From NCBI GenBank assembly GCA_937930535.1, contig CALGKJ010000057.1, positions 1 to 37,212 on the forward strand: 37,212 nt of DNA, written 5' to 3'. This DNA is from an uncultured Clostridia bacterium. Lineage in GTDB: Bacteria > Bacillota > Clostridia > Lutisporales > Lutisporaceae. Both the position numbers and the translations under genes were made by a program. The first letter of the stretch is position 1. The number at the start of each line of letters is the position of its first letter. The notes below the pieces were generated by a model. That model saw only the letters and a program-made list of their open reading frames with translations. It was not told the DNA's origin and did not search any database. Shown here piece by piece: positions 1 to 10,200 of the stretch.

Positions 1-1864
1 CACTATGATTTTCTATCATTACCCCTTTTGGCTCCCCTGTAGAGCCGGAAGTATATTCAATATACGCCAGATCATATGGATTCAATATAATCTGCGGATT
101 GCTGTCATCACCGGTATATACCTCATTGTCATCGACAAAAATAATATGCTGCTCTTCACAGAAATTATATTGCAAATCCTTTGTTGTAATAAAAATGGAA
201 ATATCCCCATCTTTAAAAATATATTTTTTTCTGCTTTCAGGATAATAGCTTTCGATTGGAACATAAGCACAGCCTGCTTTTAAAATACCTAATATGGTAA
301 GTACCATTTCTTTAGAACGCTTTAGCTGTACGCCGATCACTTCATTATCCTTTTTCTTATACTGCATAATTTTTCTTGCAAGCTGGTTTGCCTTTTTATT
401 GACTTCTTCATAGGTCATACTGCCGCCATCATAAATAAGTGCTGTATGATCCTTATATGTAAGCACTCTTTCATGGAAAATTTCCATAACGTGCATTGGC
501 TTATATTCAAAAAATGAGCTTTGGTTGAAGTCATGCAGTATTTTTTCTTTTTCCTTTTCCAGAAACAAATTGATATCCTTTATCAGCACTTCTGGCTGTT
601 CTGTTACAGCCTCCAGCATTTTGATAAAACGTCTGCCTAGTATATCAATCATTTCATCTGCATAGATGTCAGACTTATACTGAATCTTAATCATGTCTTT
701 GTCAGGCATCTTATTAAGAATTACCATCATATTGCCCGGAAACGTAATGTTTTCCATTTCATATGCTTCGCACTGTATGCCGTCCCATGCTGGCTTGCTG
801 AATCTGTCATATACAAAGGATATATCAAATATGGTCGGCATTCCTGCATATAGTCCCGATGTACATTCACGAGCTATTAAATTATTGGGATAACCGATAT
901 TTTTGTAAGCACCGATCATTTCCTCATACATTCCATTGACAACTTCTCTAAAGGGCTTGTCCTTATCAATTCTGCTCTTTAGCGGAAGTGTATAAATAAA
1001 GCAGCCAATAGTTCCGTCATAGTCAAAGCCCGGTCTGTGTGTGAAGGGGCTGGAAACTACAACATCCTCTTCATTGCAGCATCTTCCCATAAGCACATTA
1101 AATGCAGCCAGACAGAAGATAAAGGGTGTCACCTCTACATTTTGAGAGGTTATTTCAATTTTTTTCATAAGCTCCTTGGAAATATCGAAGGCTTTCTCTT
1201 TGCCCATGCCGTAATTATCATGTGAGCTGGAGTAATCCTTTGGAAAGTCCAGTGCTTTAGCACCCTTTACTTTTTCCTTCCAATATTCCTTTTGCTTTTC
1301 ATAGCTTCCATCTGTCAGCTTCTTATTTTCTTTTTCAACAAAGTTTAAAAATCCATAGTCTGCTTTTACTTCTGATGTTTTACCCTTAAGTACTTCTGAA
1401 TAGTAGGTAAATAATTTACCAATGAAAATATCTAGGGAGACTCCATCGGAAATAATATGATGAATATTCATCACAAGAACAGATTCTTCTTTGTCAGCCT
1501 CAATCAAGGATACTCTAAAAAGCGGTGCCTTTAGTAAATCAAATTCATGCCTGATTTCTTGTTTGATAAGTTCATCTATTTTCTGTTTTTTATTGCTTTC
1601 CTTAGAAACATCATAATAATGAAGGGTAGAATCTAGCTGTTCATTGACAACCATCGTCAGACTGCCGTCTGATAGATCAATATGACTGCGCAATGCCGCC
1701 TGTTCTTCTACCAGCATTTTTAATGCTTTTTCTAATTTATTGGTATCTACATAATTTTTTATTTTTATTGCTGCTGAGATATTATAAATATTTTTCCCGC
1801 CGGTTTGGCATTCAAAATATATACCTTTTTGAATCTCTGACAGCTCTACCTTTTTGCCTAGCAT
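1..1864 (-). CDS. NRPS condensation-adenylation protein (C-terminus outside window)
   Basis: This reading frame is open from its start to the window edge (about 621 residues seen), so the protein is partial here. The N-terminal 430 or so residues are a condensation domain, with the catalytic HHxxxDG motif as HHIISDG, an FCLAAFNVL segment and an IGCFIYTLPL segment that matches the family's IGxFxNTLPLR. An adenylation domain follows, with core A1/A2 (LKAGCAYVPIE) and the A3 phosphate loop (YTSGSTGEPKG) just before the edge. Its substrate-code residues lie outside the window. I chose the ATG at 1864 because the AGGAG lies 11 nt upstream; an ATG at 1873 lies only 2 nt from it. The gene follows the small membrane protein by 36 nt in the same operon. 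It should condense the beta-amino acyl chain made upstream with an amino acid. Confidence 0.93.
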   Translation of the reverse strand, partial: MLGKKVELSEIQKGIYFECQTGGKNIYNISAAIKIKNYVDTNKLEKALKMLVEEQAALRSHIDLSDGSLTMVVNEQLDSTLHYYDVSKESNKKQKIDELIKQEIRHEFDLLKAPLFRVSLIEADKEESVLVMNIHHIISDGVSLDIFIGKLFTYYSEVLKGKTSEVKADYGFLNFVEKENKKLTDGSYEKQKEYWKEKVKGAKALDFPKDYSSSHDNYGMGKEKAFDISKELMKKIEITSQNVEVTPFIFCLAAFNVLMGRCCNEEDVVVSSPFTHRPGFDYDGTIGCFIYTLPLKSRIDKDKPFREVVNGMYEEMIGAYKNIGYPNNLIARECTSGLYAGMPTIFDISFVYDRFSKPAWDGIQCEAYEMENITFPGNMMVILNKMPDKDMIKIQYKSDIYADEMIDILGRRFIKMLEAVTEQPEVLIKDINLFLEKEKEKILHDFNQSSFFEYKPMHVMEIFHERVLTYKDHTALIYDGGSMTYEEVNKKANQLARKIMQYKKKDNEVIGVQLKRSKEMVLTILGILKAGCAYVPIESYYPESRKKYIFKDGDISIFITTKDLQYNFCEEQHIIFVDDNEVYTGDDSNPQIILNPYDLAYIEYTSGSTGEPKGVMIENHS

Positions 1865-1900
1865 TTTGCACATCACTCCTAAAATGGATTTTTGTGTTTG

Positions 1901-2377
1901 TTAACCGATCACCCATATTCCACCAATCTTGATTGCCAATACGGTTATAAAAGTCTGATATGCAATATCCATAATGATATTTGCAATGCTGTCTGCATCT
2001 GCTTTGTTATTCATTCTCATAACATTCCAGTGTGACCATAGTCCGCTGATTCCATAAATATACATGCCTACGATAGTTCCCAGCCAGAAGCCCCCTCTGA
2101 ACCAAATGCACATAACGCCCATGGCTCCAAGTCCCAACTGTGAAAATCCATATTTTATCTGGAAAGGTCCACCCGGCCAGCCTACAGCCTTTGCATTTTG
2201 CTTTGCGAAAATCATGTTGCTTAATAAGCCTGTTATACCTAAAGATCCAAAGGTTACAACAAACTGATGCAGTAACAGCACGGTACAAATCTGTGAAATA
2301 TCTGATGGGAAACCCTTCATATATAAATCAACTACCGCTGTAATAATACCTAGTATCCATAAAACTAAAAAAAACAT
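1901..2377 (-). CDS. small integral membrane protein inside the PKS/NRPS operon
   Basis: This is a 158-residue protein with about four hydrophobic segments: an N-terminal one (FFLVLWILGIITAVV), one near residues 30-55, a glycine-rich pair (LGLGAMGVMCIWF and FWLGTIVGMYIYGI), and a C-terminal one (TFITVLAIKIGGIWVI). It looks somewhat like the DUF6790 family of small bacterial membrane proteins, but that match is from memory and weak. The start is set by AGGAGG ending 8 nt before the ATG at 2377; an in-frame upstream ATG would overlap that ribosome binding site. The gene lies 30 nt after the ACP-aminotransferase gene and 36 nt before the NRPS gene, so it is co-transcribed with the assembly line. 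Possible roles are membrane docking of the synthetase, export or self-protection. Nothing in the sequence decides among them. Confidence 0.8.
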   Translation of the reverse strand: MFFLVLWILGIITAVVDLYMKGFPSDISQICTVLLLHQFVVTFGSLGITGLLSNMIFAKQNAKAVGWPGGPFQIKYGFSQLGLGAMGVMCIWFRGGFWLGTIVGMYIYGISGLWSHWNVMRMNNKADADSIANIIMDIAYQTFITVLAIKIGGIWVIG

Positions 2378-2407
2378 TTTTCTTTCCTCCTTCATTAAAA
2401 GCTTTTT

Positions 2408-4375
2408 TTAATTAAAAAACCCTGCTTCCTTCATCTCGTAAATGGTCTTCTTTACAGCATCTATAACATAATCCACATCCTCTTTGGAATGCTCTGTTGA
2501 TAAGAAACAGTTACGCCCTTCCCATATATAGATACCTTTTTCCAGTAAACCATAATAGAAAATTTCTTTTTCTAAATTCACGTTAAACCTGAATAAAGAG
2601 CCAAACTGATTAATATGTACCCCTACCTTCTCGCTGTCAAAGAACTGATTTAATTCATTTACAAATTCAGTAGTTTTCTGATTTAAAGCATCATAAATGT
2701 TATTTTTGTTTTCCTTAATATATTGCAGCACTGAATTTGTTGCTGCCATAGTCATAGGATGGTGACAGAAGGTTCCTGCTACAAAGGTTCTCTTGTCTTC
2801 ACAAGGAGGTACAGAATCATCTCCAAAGTTCCACATTCCTCCGTCTATACTGTCTAAATACTTTCTCTTACCAGCCAGCACACCTATTGGCATACCCCCG
2901 CCGATAACCTTTCCGTATGTGACAATATCTGCTTCCACGCCGAAGTATTCCTGTGCCCCGCCGCTGGCAATTCGGAAACCTGTTATGATTTCATCAAAAA
3001 TTAAGGCAATGTCATTTTCCTGTGTAACCTTTCTTAATTTTTTAAGAAATTCTGCCGGCTGTACATCCGGTCTTCTGCTCTGAACAGGCTCAGTTATAAC
3101 GGCTGCAATAATATCACTATGTTCCTCAATGTATTTTAAAGAAGCTTCTGAATCATAATCTAATAAGAGTAAATCTCTTACTGCATTATCCGTGATTCCA
3201 GGTGCTACGGAAATAGTTGCATTATCTGGATCAGCCGAATAGGTTGGTATTCCTAGTAAGCCATCATAAGTTCCATGGAAAGCACCTTTAAAGCATACGA
3301 CCTTATTTTTCCTTGTAACAGCTCTTGCTACTCTTACTGCAAACATATCTGCTTCAGTTCCTGTATTGCAGAAGAATACTCTTTCAACTCCTGTCAAATC
3401 GGAAATATGCTTTGCTACCTGACCTGTAAGTCTTCCCATAGGTCCAAGGGGCATTCCTTTTTCAACCTCGCATCTTAATGCCTCTCTGACAAATTCAGGG
3501 CTGTGTCCAAACAACAGAACGCCAAACCCCATTGTAAGGTCAATCATTTTATTTCCATCCACATCCACAATCTTAGAGCCTTTTGCTTCTTCTGCAATAA
3601 TCTGATACAGCATTTCTTTATATAAAGGTCTGAAGCCTGCGGAGTTTCTGTTGCTTGCATAAACACTTCTGTATTTTTGTGTTCTATCCTTAGAGCTCTG
3701 TGTTAATGAATTTACACGCTTCTCAATATTTTTAATGTATTTTAACTGAAGCTCCTCTATTTTATCTTCTTTTCCAAGCTCCAGCTTGCGGTATGGCTTG
3801 TAATACTCCTCGGATTTGGTCGAAACTGCCTTATTGCCTTTGTCCGATTCTTTTTGTTGCTTTGGTTTTGCTGCCTTATTCTTTACTGTGGCTGCACCAG
3901 CCATTACTTTCAATATTTCATTTTGTTTTGTGATAATTTCATACTGGCTGTTAAATACCTTAAGCAGTATATTAGCATCCAGTTTACCATTATTGTTTAA
4001 CGAAATGTCCGCTGTAGTATTTACTTCAGTATCTATTTCATCCGACAGTAAATCAACTTCGTAGGTTTCACTGTCTGCTTCTTCCTCTGCTGTTTCTTCC
4101 TCCATAGATTCCACAACACCATTATCTGCTATGTATTCTGCAATTAAGCGTAAAGTATTCAGTGTTGTAAAAAATACATCCAATGGAATTTCTGTCTTAT
4201 ACTTTGAAGCAAGCTGCTTTGCCAGTGTCAGAAGCAGAATGGAGTCCAGTCCATAGGAAATAAGTTTTTTGTCTATATCCATCGCTTCTTTTTCCATGCT
4301 GGATATCATATGAATAATTTCTTTTAGTTCTTCTATAACTTTCAAAACTCTTGTTTCATCTACCTCTGTTTTCAT
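2408..4375 (-). CDS. ACP-aminotransferase (beta-amination) protein of the assembly line
   Basis: The protein has 655 residues. Residues 1-90 are a carrier domain with the phosphopantetheine site YGLDSILL near residue 44. A coiled, lysine- and glutamine-rich linker (about 120-200) follows. The rest is a class III PLP aminotransferase of the glutamate-1-semialdehyde aminomutase type: NTGTEADMFAVRVAR near 343, IFDEIITGF, and the PLP-binding lysine in TYGKVIGGGMP near 486. ACP-linked aminotransferases of this kind convert a beta-ketoacyl thioester to a beta-amino acyl thioester in iturin/mycosubtilin-type and microginin-type pathways. Here the enzyme should act on the product of the preceding KS-AT protein, which lacks its own carrier domain. 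The start at 4375 has GGGAGG upstream; a longer in-frame start would overlap that site. The gene comes 40 nt after the KS-AT gene. Confidence 0.92.
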   Translation of the reverse strand: MKTEVDETRVLKVIEELKEIIHMISSMEKEAMDIDKKLISYGLDSILLLTLAKQLASKYKTEIPLDVFFTTLNTLRLIAEYIADNGVVESMEEETAEEEADSETYEVDLLSDEIDTEVNTTADISLNNNGKLDANILLKVFNSQYEIITKQNEILKVMAGAATVKNKAAKPKQQKESDKGNKAVSTKSEEYYKPYRKLELGKEDKIEELQLKYIKNIEKRVNSLTQSSKDRTQKYRSVYASNRNSAGFRPLYKEMLYQIIAEEAKGSKIVDVDGNKMIDLTMGFGVLLFGHSPEFVREALRCEVEKGMPLGPMGRLTGQVAKHISDLTGVERVFFCNTGTEADMFAVRVARAVTRKNKVVCFKGAFHGTYDGLLGIPTYSADPDNATISVAPGITDNAVRDLLLLDYDSEASLKYIEEHSDIIAAVITEPVQSRRPDVQPAEFLKKLRKVTQENDIALIFDEIITGFRIASGGAQEYFGVEADIVTYGKVIGGGMPIGVLAGKRKYLDSIDGGMWNFGDDSVPPCEDKRTFVAGTFCHHPMTMAATNSVLQYIKENKNNIYDALNQKTTEFVNELNQFFDSEKVGVHINQFGSLFRFNVNLEKEIFYYGLLEKGIYIWEGRNCFLSTEHSKEDVDYVIDAVKKTIYEMKEAGFFN

Positions 4376-4415
4376 AAGTAATGTTCCTCCCATTATTCAT
4401 CTATACTCTTGATTT

Positions 4416-7277
4416 TTATCTGAGCATGTCTTCAAGAATTTTTTTCTGTATCAACAACTGCTCATTCTGTTTCTTTAATAACTGCTCCATACAAGCCAAG
4501 CTTCCGTCTGCTGCTTTTGTTTCGCTTTCAGGGATCTTTTCTGTGGTTTTTTCCTTCCACAAGGTCTTTCTGTCAAAAGGATAATTAGGTAAAACAATTT
4601 TCTTTCTATTGTAATTTTCATAAAAGCTATTCCAATTCAGCTTTATACCCTTGAGATATAATTGCTTTAAGGATTCTAAAAGCTGCTTATAATCCCCTAT
4701 TCCCTTTCTAAGGGAAGGAACAAAAACTGCATTTTCATTTTGAACACACTGTCCAGCTAAGCCGCATAAGGTTGCATTTCCGCCGATTTCAATAAATGTT
4801 GTTACGCCTAACTTATCTGCTTCCTGCATTGCATTCATAAAATGAACCGTATTCTCAAGATGTTCCATCCAGTAAGCCTTATTTTCAAAAGTACCCTTTT
4901 CTTCAACTTTTCCTGTAACAGTTGAAATAACCTTGACTGCTGCTTTGTTGCAGATAATATTATCCAAGCTGTTTCCATATATTTCTGTATATTCTTTCAT
5001 TGCAACGGAATGATATGGATATAAAATCCCAAGATCATTAACAAACACTCTGGTCTTTTTATGCAGTACACTGATTACCGCATCCACTTCCTCACTTAGC
5101 CCTGAAACTGTAATGTTTTTAGGTGCATTTACTGCTGCAATGGATACATTTTTACATCCGCTTTCCAAAATAGCTGCCCTCATGGTTGCTTCATCTACTA
5201 GAACGCCTGCCATTTTTCCATTTGGCTTAACACTTGCCATCAGTCTGCTTCTCATTGCCATCATCTTGGTAGCATCTTCGAAGCTCAGCATTCCGATATA
5301 GCATGAGGCCGCATACTCTCCGACACTGTGCCCGATAACATAATCTGGTCTAATGCCTAATGAATCCCAGACTTTGGTTAAAGAATATTCCAAGGAAAAG
5401 ATTATGGGCTGTGAATAAAGAGCATCCGTTAACCGTTCTTCATCCTCTCCAAATAGAGTATCCTTAACGGAAATCTCCAATAGTTCCTCAAATCTGGCAT
5501 TACACAAATCAAAGGTTTCTCTAAACTCTTTGGATTTTTCATAAAATTCTCTGGCTGCATCTTTATAAATAGAGCCTTGCCCTGTAAACAAGTATGCTAT
5601 TTTTCTCTTTTTATTTTCAGCTTTTCCCATGTAGAATTTTTCTGCTTCCTCATTTTTCAGTGCATTATCTATTTCCTTTATAATCTGCTCTTTGCTGTTT
5701 CCAACTACTGCAAACCGGTATTCGTTTTTATCCCTTGTAATGTTGGTTGAGTATGCAATGTCACTGAGCCTTTCATCGGATACGATAATATAGTCCCTGG
5801 TTTGAGAAACCGCATTTGATAGTACGTTTTTGTTCTTTGCAGATATAGTCAACATGCTTTCTGGCATGTCTGCCTTTTCTTGCTGCTGTTCTTCCGCCGC
5901 TTCTTCTGCTTCCTCCAGTATTAAGTGAACTAACGTTCCACTGATTCCAAAGGAGCTGATACCGGCTCTTCTCTTTTTTCCTTTGCTATCCCATTCTGTC
6001 AGCTTGTTTACTACTTGAACTTTTTCCCAATCTATATTGGGGTTTGGGTTCTTAAAGTGAATGCTTGGGGGAAGCTTTTTATGTTTTAGGGCAAGCAGTA
6101 CTTTTATCGTACTTGCTATTCCTGCGGCAGCTTCCAGATGTCCTATATTGGATTTTACTGCACCAACCCTAATTGGCTCTTTTCTGTTTTTGAATACTCC
6201 GCATATTGCCTGTGCCTCGATAAAGTCACCAAGAGTGGTTCCTGTTCCATGAGCTTCAACATAATCAACATCTTCTACGCCCAGCTCTGCCTGTTTTAAG
6301 GCTTCTGCAATGACTCTTTGTTCAGCCAGCCCATTTGGTGCGTAAAATCCGTTGGATTTTCCATCCTGCCCCATATAGATTCCTCTTATTAATGCCTCAA
6401 TGCTGTTTTTGTCTCTTTTGGCATCCTTTAATCTTTTTAGTATAACTATTCCGCAGCCTTCTCCTCTTCCGAAACCGTCTGCAGATGCGTCAAAGGTTTT
6501 GCAGCGTCCGTCCGGTGACAGTGCATTAAACTGTGACAGTCCTATATATGGCTCTGGACTCAGTATGAGATTTACGCCTCCCACAATAGCCAAATCACAC
6601 TGCCCGTTTCTGAGACTATCTACTGCCATGTTCATCGCCGCCAACGACGATGAACATGCAGTGCTCAAACATGCTGCTGGTCCTTTAAAATCATAGAAAT
6701 AGGAGAGTCTGCCTGCTGCTGAGTGAGAACATACCCCAACCAGTGAATATGGTTCGATATCATTGACATTGCCCGAAATCATTTCTTTGCTGACGTAGTC
6801 TACAGCATCTATGCCTACAAATACTCCTGTTTTGCTTCCCCTTAGCTGTTCGATATCAAGTCCGGCATTTTCCAGGGCTTCCCAGCTTACCTCCAGTAAA
6901 AGCTTTTGCTGAGGATCTACAGATACTCCCTCTAGTGCAGATATTTCAAAGTGTATGTTATCAAACTTCTTAATATCTGCATCTAAAAAGGAACCATATG
7001 GTGTGCTCATTTTTCCTTTGCCTTGTTCCCCCTCACTAAAGTAGGAGTCTGCTGAAAATCTATCAGGCTTTATTTCTGTAACAGCATCAAAGCCCTGAGA
7101 CAGCTTATCCCAGAATAGTTGTGAGTTATTTGCGCCCCCTGGAAATCTGCAATTGTAGCCTATAACTGCAATTTCCCTGTTTTCTTTTGCTTTTTTTAGT
7201 TCCAAGTCCAGCTCTTTGATTTTGTCAGCAGCCTTTTTCAAGGCTGCTTTATATTTGCTTTCATCGAATGTATTCAT
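4416..7277 (-). CDS. type I PKS, ketosynthase-acyltransferase (no own ACP)
   Basis: The protein has 953 residues. An N-terminal coiled-coil docking segment (residues 5-35, lysine- and leucine-rich) precedes a KS with the cysteine in LSTACSSSL (about 206) and histidines in EAHGTGT and SNIGHLEAAAG. An AT follows: LFTGQGS near 563 and the serine in GHSVGEYAAS near 652. The protein ends in a glutamine-rich coiled coil with no carrier, so the ACP must come from the next protein. Some positions differ from the family norm. The AT specificity motif is YPYH rather than HAFH (malonyl) or YASH (methylmalonyl). In the KS, GDPIEA reads GDFIEA and GTNAH reads GTLVH. This AT is the best candidate to take the unusual extender predicted from the upstream genes (inference). 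The ATG at 7277 has AGAGG 8 nt upstream; the preceding gene ends at 7293. Confidence 0.93.
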   Translation of the reverse strand: MNTFDESKYKAALKKAADKIKELDLELKKAKENREIAVIGYNCRFPGGANNSQLFWDKLSQGFDAVTEIKPDRFSADSYFSEGEQGKGKMSTPYGSFLDADIKKFDNIHFEISALEGVSVDPQQKLLLEVSWEALENAGLDIEQLRGSKTGVFVGIDAVDYVSKEMISGNVNDIEPYSLVGVCSHSAAGRLSYFYDFKGPAACLSTACSSSLAAMNMAVDSLRNGQCDLAIVGGVNLILSPEPYIGLSQFNALSPDGRCKTFDASADGFGRGEGCGIVILKRLKDAKRDKNSIEALIRGIYMGQDGKSNGFYAPNGLAEQRVIAEALKQAELGVEDVDYVEAHGTGTTLGDFIEAQAICGVFKNRKEPIRVGAVKSNIGHLEAAAGIASTIKVLLALKHKKLPPSIHFKNPNPNIDWEKVQVVNKLTEWDSKGKKRRAGISSFGISGTLVHLILEEAEEAAEEQQQEKADMPESMLTISAKNKNVLSNAVSQTRDYIIVSDERLSDIAYSTNITRDKNEYRFAVVGNSKEQIIKEIDNALKNEEAEKFYMGKAENKKRKIAYLFTGQGSIYKDAAREFYEKSKEFRETFDLCNARFEELLEISVKDTLFGEDEERLTDALYSQPIIFSLEYSLTKVWDSLGIRPDYVIGHSVGEYAASCYIGMLSFEDATKMMAMRSRLMASVKPNGKMAGVLVDEATMRAAILESGCKNVSIAAVNAPKNITVSGLSEEVDAVISVLHKKTRVFVNDLGILYPYHSVAMKEYTEIYGNSLDNIICNKAAVKVISTVTGKVEEKGTFENKAYWMEHLENTVHFMNAMQEADKLGVTTFIEIGGNATLCGLAGQCVQNENAVFVPSLRKGIGDYKQLLESLKQLYLKGIKLNWNSFYENYNRKKIVLPNYPFDRKTLWKEKTTEKIPESETKAADGSLACMEQLLKKQNEQLLIQKKILEDMLR

Positions 7278-7292
7278 ACTTGACACCTCTAA

Positions 7293-10200
7293 CTATAACG
7301 TTAATGTATCTATTTCAGATAACAAGTCATCTATGCTTTCTGATTGCTCAGCTTCTTCTTCCTTTTCTTCTATGTTTGCATCTTCTATAACAAGAACTTC
7401 ATCTAGCAGGTATTCTGACAGCTTAACAATAGTAGGGTAGTTGAAGAATACGGATACATTAATATCAATGCTTAAAAGCTTATTAATTGCGGTACGCATG
7501 GAGAATATCATCAAGGAGTCTGCGCCCTGCACTTGGAAGGCTTCATCTACTGATAGTAATTGTCCCTTTTCAAATCCCATTATTTTTCCGCATATACCTT
7601 GTAATTTTTCAATCAACAATTCTTCTCTTTCTTCTCTGGATAAGCTCTTGAGTGTTTCTAATACAGTATTGTCTTTATCATCCTGTTCTGTATCTGATTT
7701 TGTGTCCTTTTCTGCTACAAGCTTGGATAAGAATTCTTTCTTTCCTGCTCCATTTTCCAAGGAACTTCCCAAAACATTCCAATCAACATCAGCAATCAGC
7801 AGATTTTCATATGGTTGATCCATGAAGTCTTCAATAATCTTCTGACCCTGTTCTTTTCCGAAGGTTTTTAAGCCCATTCTTTCCATTGTGTTTGATACAG
7901 AATCCTTGCCTGCTGCCATTCCGCTTTCGCTCCATGGTCCCCAACAGAAGGTATAGCCTGGAAGCTTGTTCATGTTCATATAAACTGCAAAGGCATTTTG
8001 GAAATAGTTTGCAGATGCATAATTAGCTTGTCCCATATTTCCTACCATACTGGTAATTGAGGAAAGCATCATAAAGAAATCTAATGCTTCTTTCTCAACT
8101 GTATTATAAAGATTTACAGTTCCGGCTACCTTTGGACTCATTACCTTTTCAAAATCATTCCAGTCAAGGTGAATCAGCATTTTGTCATTTAGAACCCCTG
8201 CTGTATGCACGATACCTCTGATTTGAGGCATTGAAGCTTTCATTTCATCCATTGCTGCTTTTAAGCTTTCATAATCACATACATCTGCATAAGCAATCTT
8301 TATTTGAACACCTGCTTCTGTAAACTTCTGAATAGCTTCCTTAGCTTTTTGTCCTGGTTCTCTTCTGCTCATTAGTATAAGGTTTTTAGCACCTGATTTT
8401 ACAAGCTGTTCTGCATAGATAAGACCTAATGCACCAGTTCCGCCGGTAATCAGGTAGGAAGCATCTTCTTTCAGCAGTATTTTCTTTTTCTTATCCAAGC
8501 CTTTTTTCAAGTAGTCTCCATGAGAAACTAATCTTCCTGCATAACGCTTGGTTCCTCTTACGCAAATTTCCTGTACGCTGTTTCCTAATACTTCATAGAT
8601 AAAATCTGTATTTTCATAGAAAGCTGTTTCATCAGCATCAACGATTCCGCCAAATATTTCTGGATATTCTATGCTTACTACCTTTGCCAATCCCCATACC
8701 ATGGAGCCTGACAGGTTAAGCTTCTTTACATCTCCAAGCTTTTGAACATCCTTTGTTACAATTTTAATTTTGCTTCCCAGTGTATATCCTTCTTCGTTCA
8801 TTACCTGTACCATATAGAGCAATGCTTTTACAGATGCATAATTCATCTGCTCTCCAGCTTCTGCAGGAACACTGTCTTTTGTAGTACAATAAATGATATT
8901 TAAGTCCCTCTTTATGCCATCCTTGCATATTTCACCAAGAAGCTTGGACCAGTCTTCTTTGTTTTCCTGATTGATAATATATGCGTTTTCATTTTCTTTT
9001 TGGTATTCATTTCCGGCTGCTACAGATACTGCTGTAATGTCAAGTGCTTTCAGCTTTTCCCTTAAAGTATCTGCTGCTGCTTTCTCATCTGCGTAAAGAA
9101 TGTATTTCTTATTTGCTGGAAGCTCTTCTAATTTTATGATGTCTTCTGTTTGTATCCAGTCTGTGTGATAATATAATTTATTCAGGTTTCTCATTTCTCT
9201 TAACAAGCTGTTGCTGTCTGTGATTTTAGCCATCAGGTTATCAATTCTCATTAAGACTTCACCTTTTTCGTTATATACTATAACGTCCGCATAGGTGATG
9301 TCATTTTTCACACTGGATTTTGAGTAGCACCATAATTGGTCGGATTCTCTATAATTAAAGGTCAGCTTTTCAAGATAGTATGGAATAACCGTCTTGTTTC
9401 CTTCCTCTTCATTAACATTGGTACGTTCTTTTAACTTTTCCAAAACCAGTGCTATTCCTGTTTGGAATATGGAGTCAATGGTTCCTGGGTAAAGAACATA
9501 ATCTTTAAAGTATGGAACGGTTTTTAATGGCTCTACTACGCAAACACACTCATTGTCTCCGTAGCTGATGCGCTTGATTCTTCGGAAACCGTCTCCCAGC
9601 ATAAAGCCGGATTTGGTCATGAAATAATAGATACTGTCTTCGATATCCTCTTTGTAGGAAAGCCCCTTGTATGCATCAATATCTGCATGCATATCTGTAT
9701 ATTTATACTCATCCTGAATATAAACATCTCCTTTTGAGTGCAGAAGCCATTTATCATTTCTGGAGCTGTAGTCTCTACTTACAATACTGAATTTTGAATC
9801 GTCTCCGCCTTTTTCAATGCAGATCTGAACCTGTCTTTGTTCGTCTTCCTTGGCTGCCAATGGAGCTCTGAATTCTACCTTGCTTAATACACAGCTCTTA
9901 GCATTTCCAATTTCTTTAACAGCAGAAAGCATCATTGCTGTATGGGCTGCTGCCGGTGAAATTGCTGCACCGAAAATAACATGCTCTCTCATAAAGTATG
10001 GTTCCAGTGCAGTAAATTTACTTTGGAATACTACAGCATCACTCATAAATGGAAGGTCTATTCTTTGTCCAAGAATATTATGATAATCCTCAGCATTTAT
10101 GTTTTCTGTTTCTCTGTCATATTTCAGCTCCATCCAGTATTTATTCTTGTCATATGGATAGTTAGGAAGCTTTACCTTATTCCATTCTGTTTTTCCTGCA

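Noticed and set aside
7441-7818. 125-codon plus-strand frame
   Set aside because: Antisense to the C-terminal ACP and KR end of the large PKS; a shadow of the coding strand.
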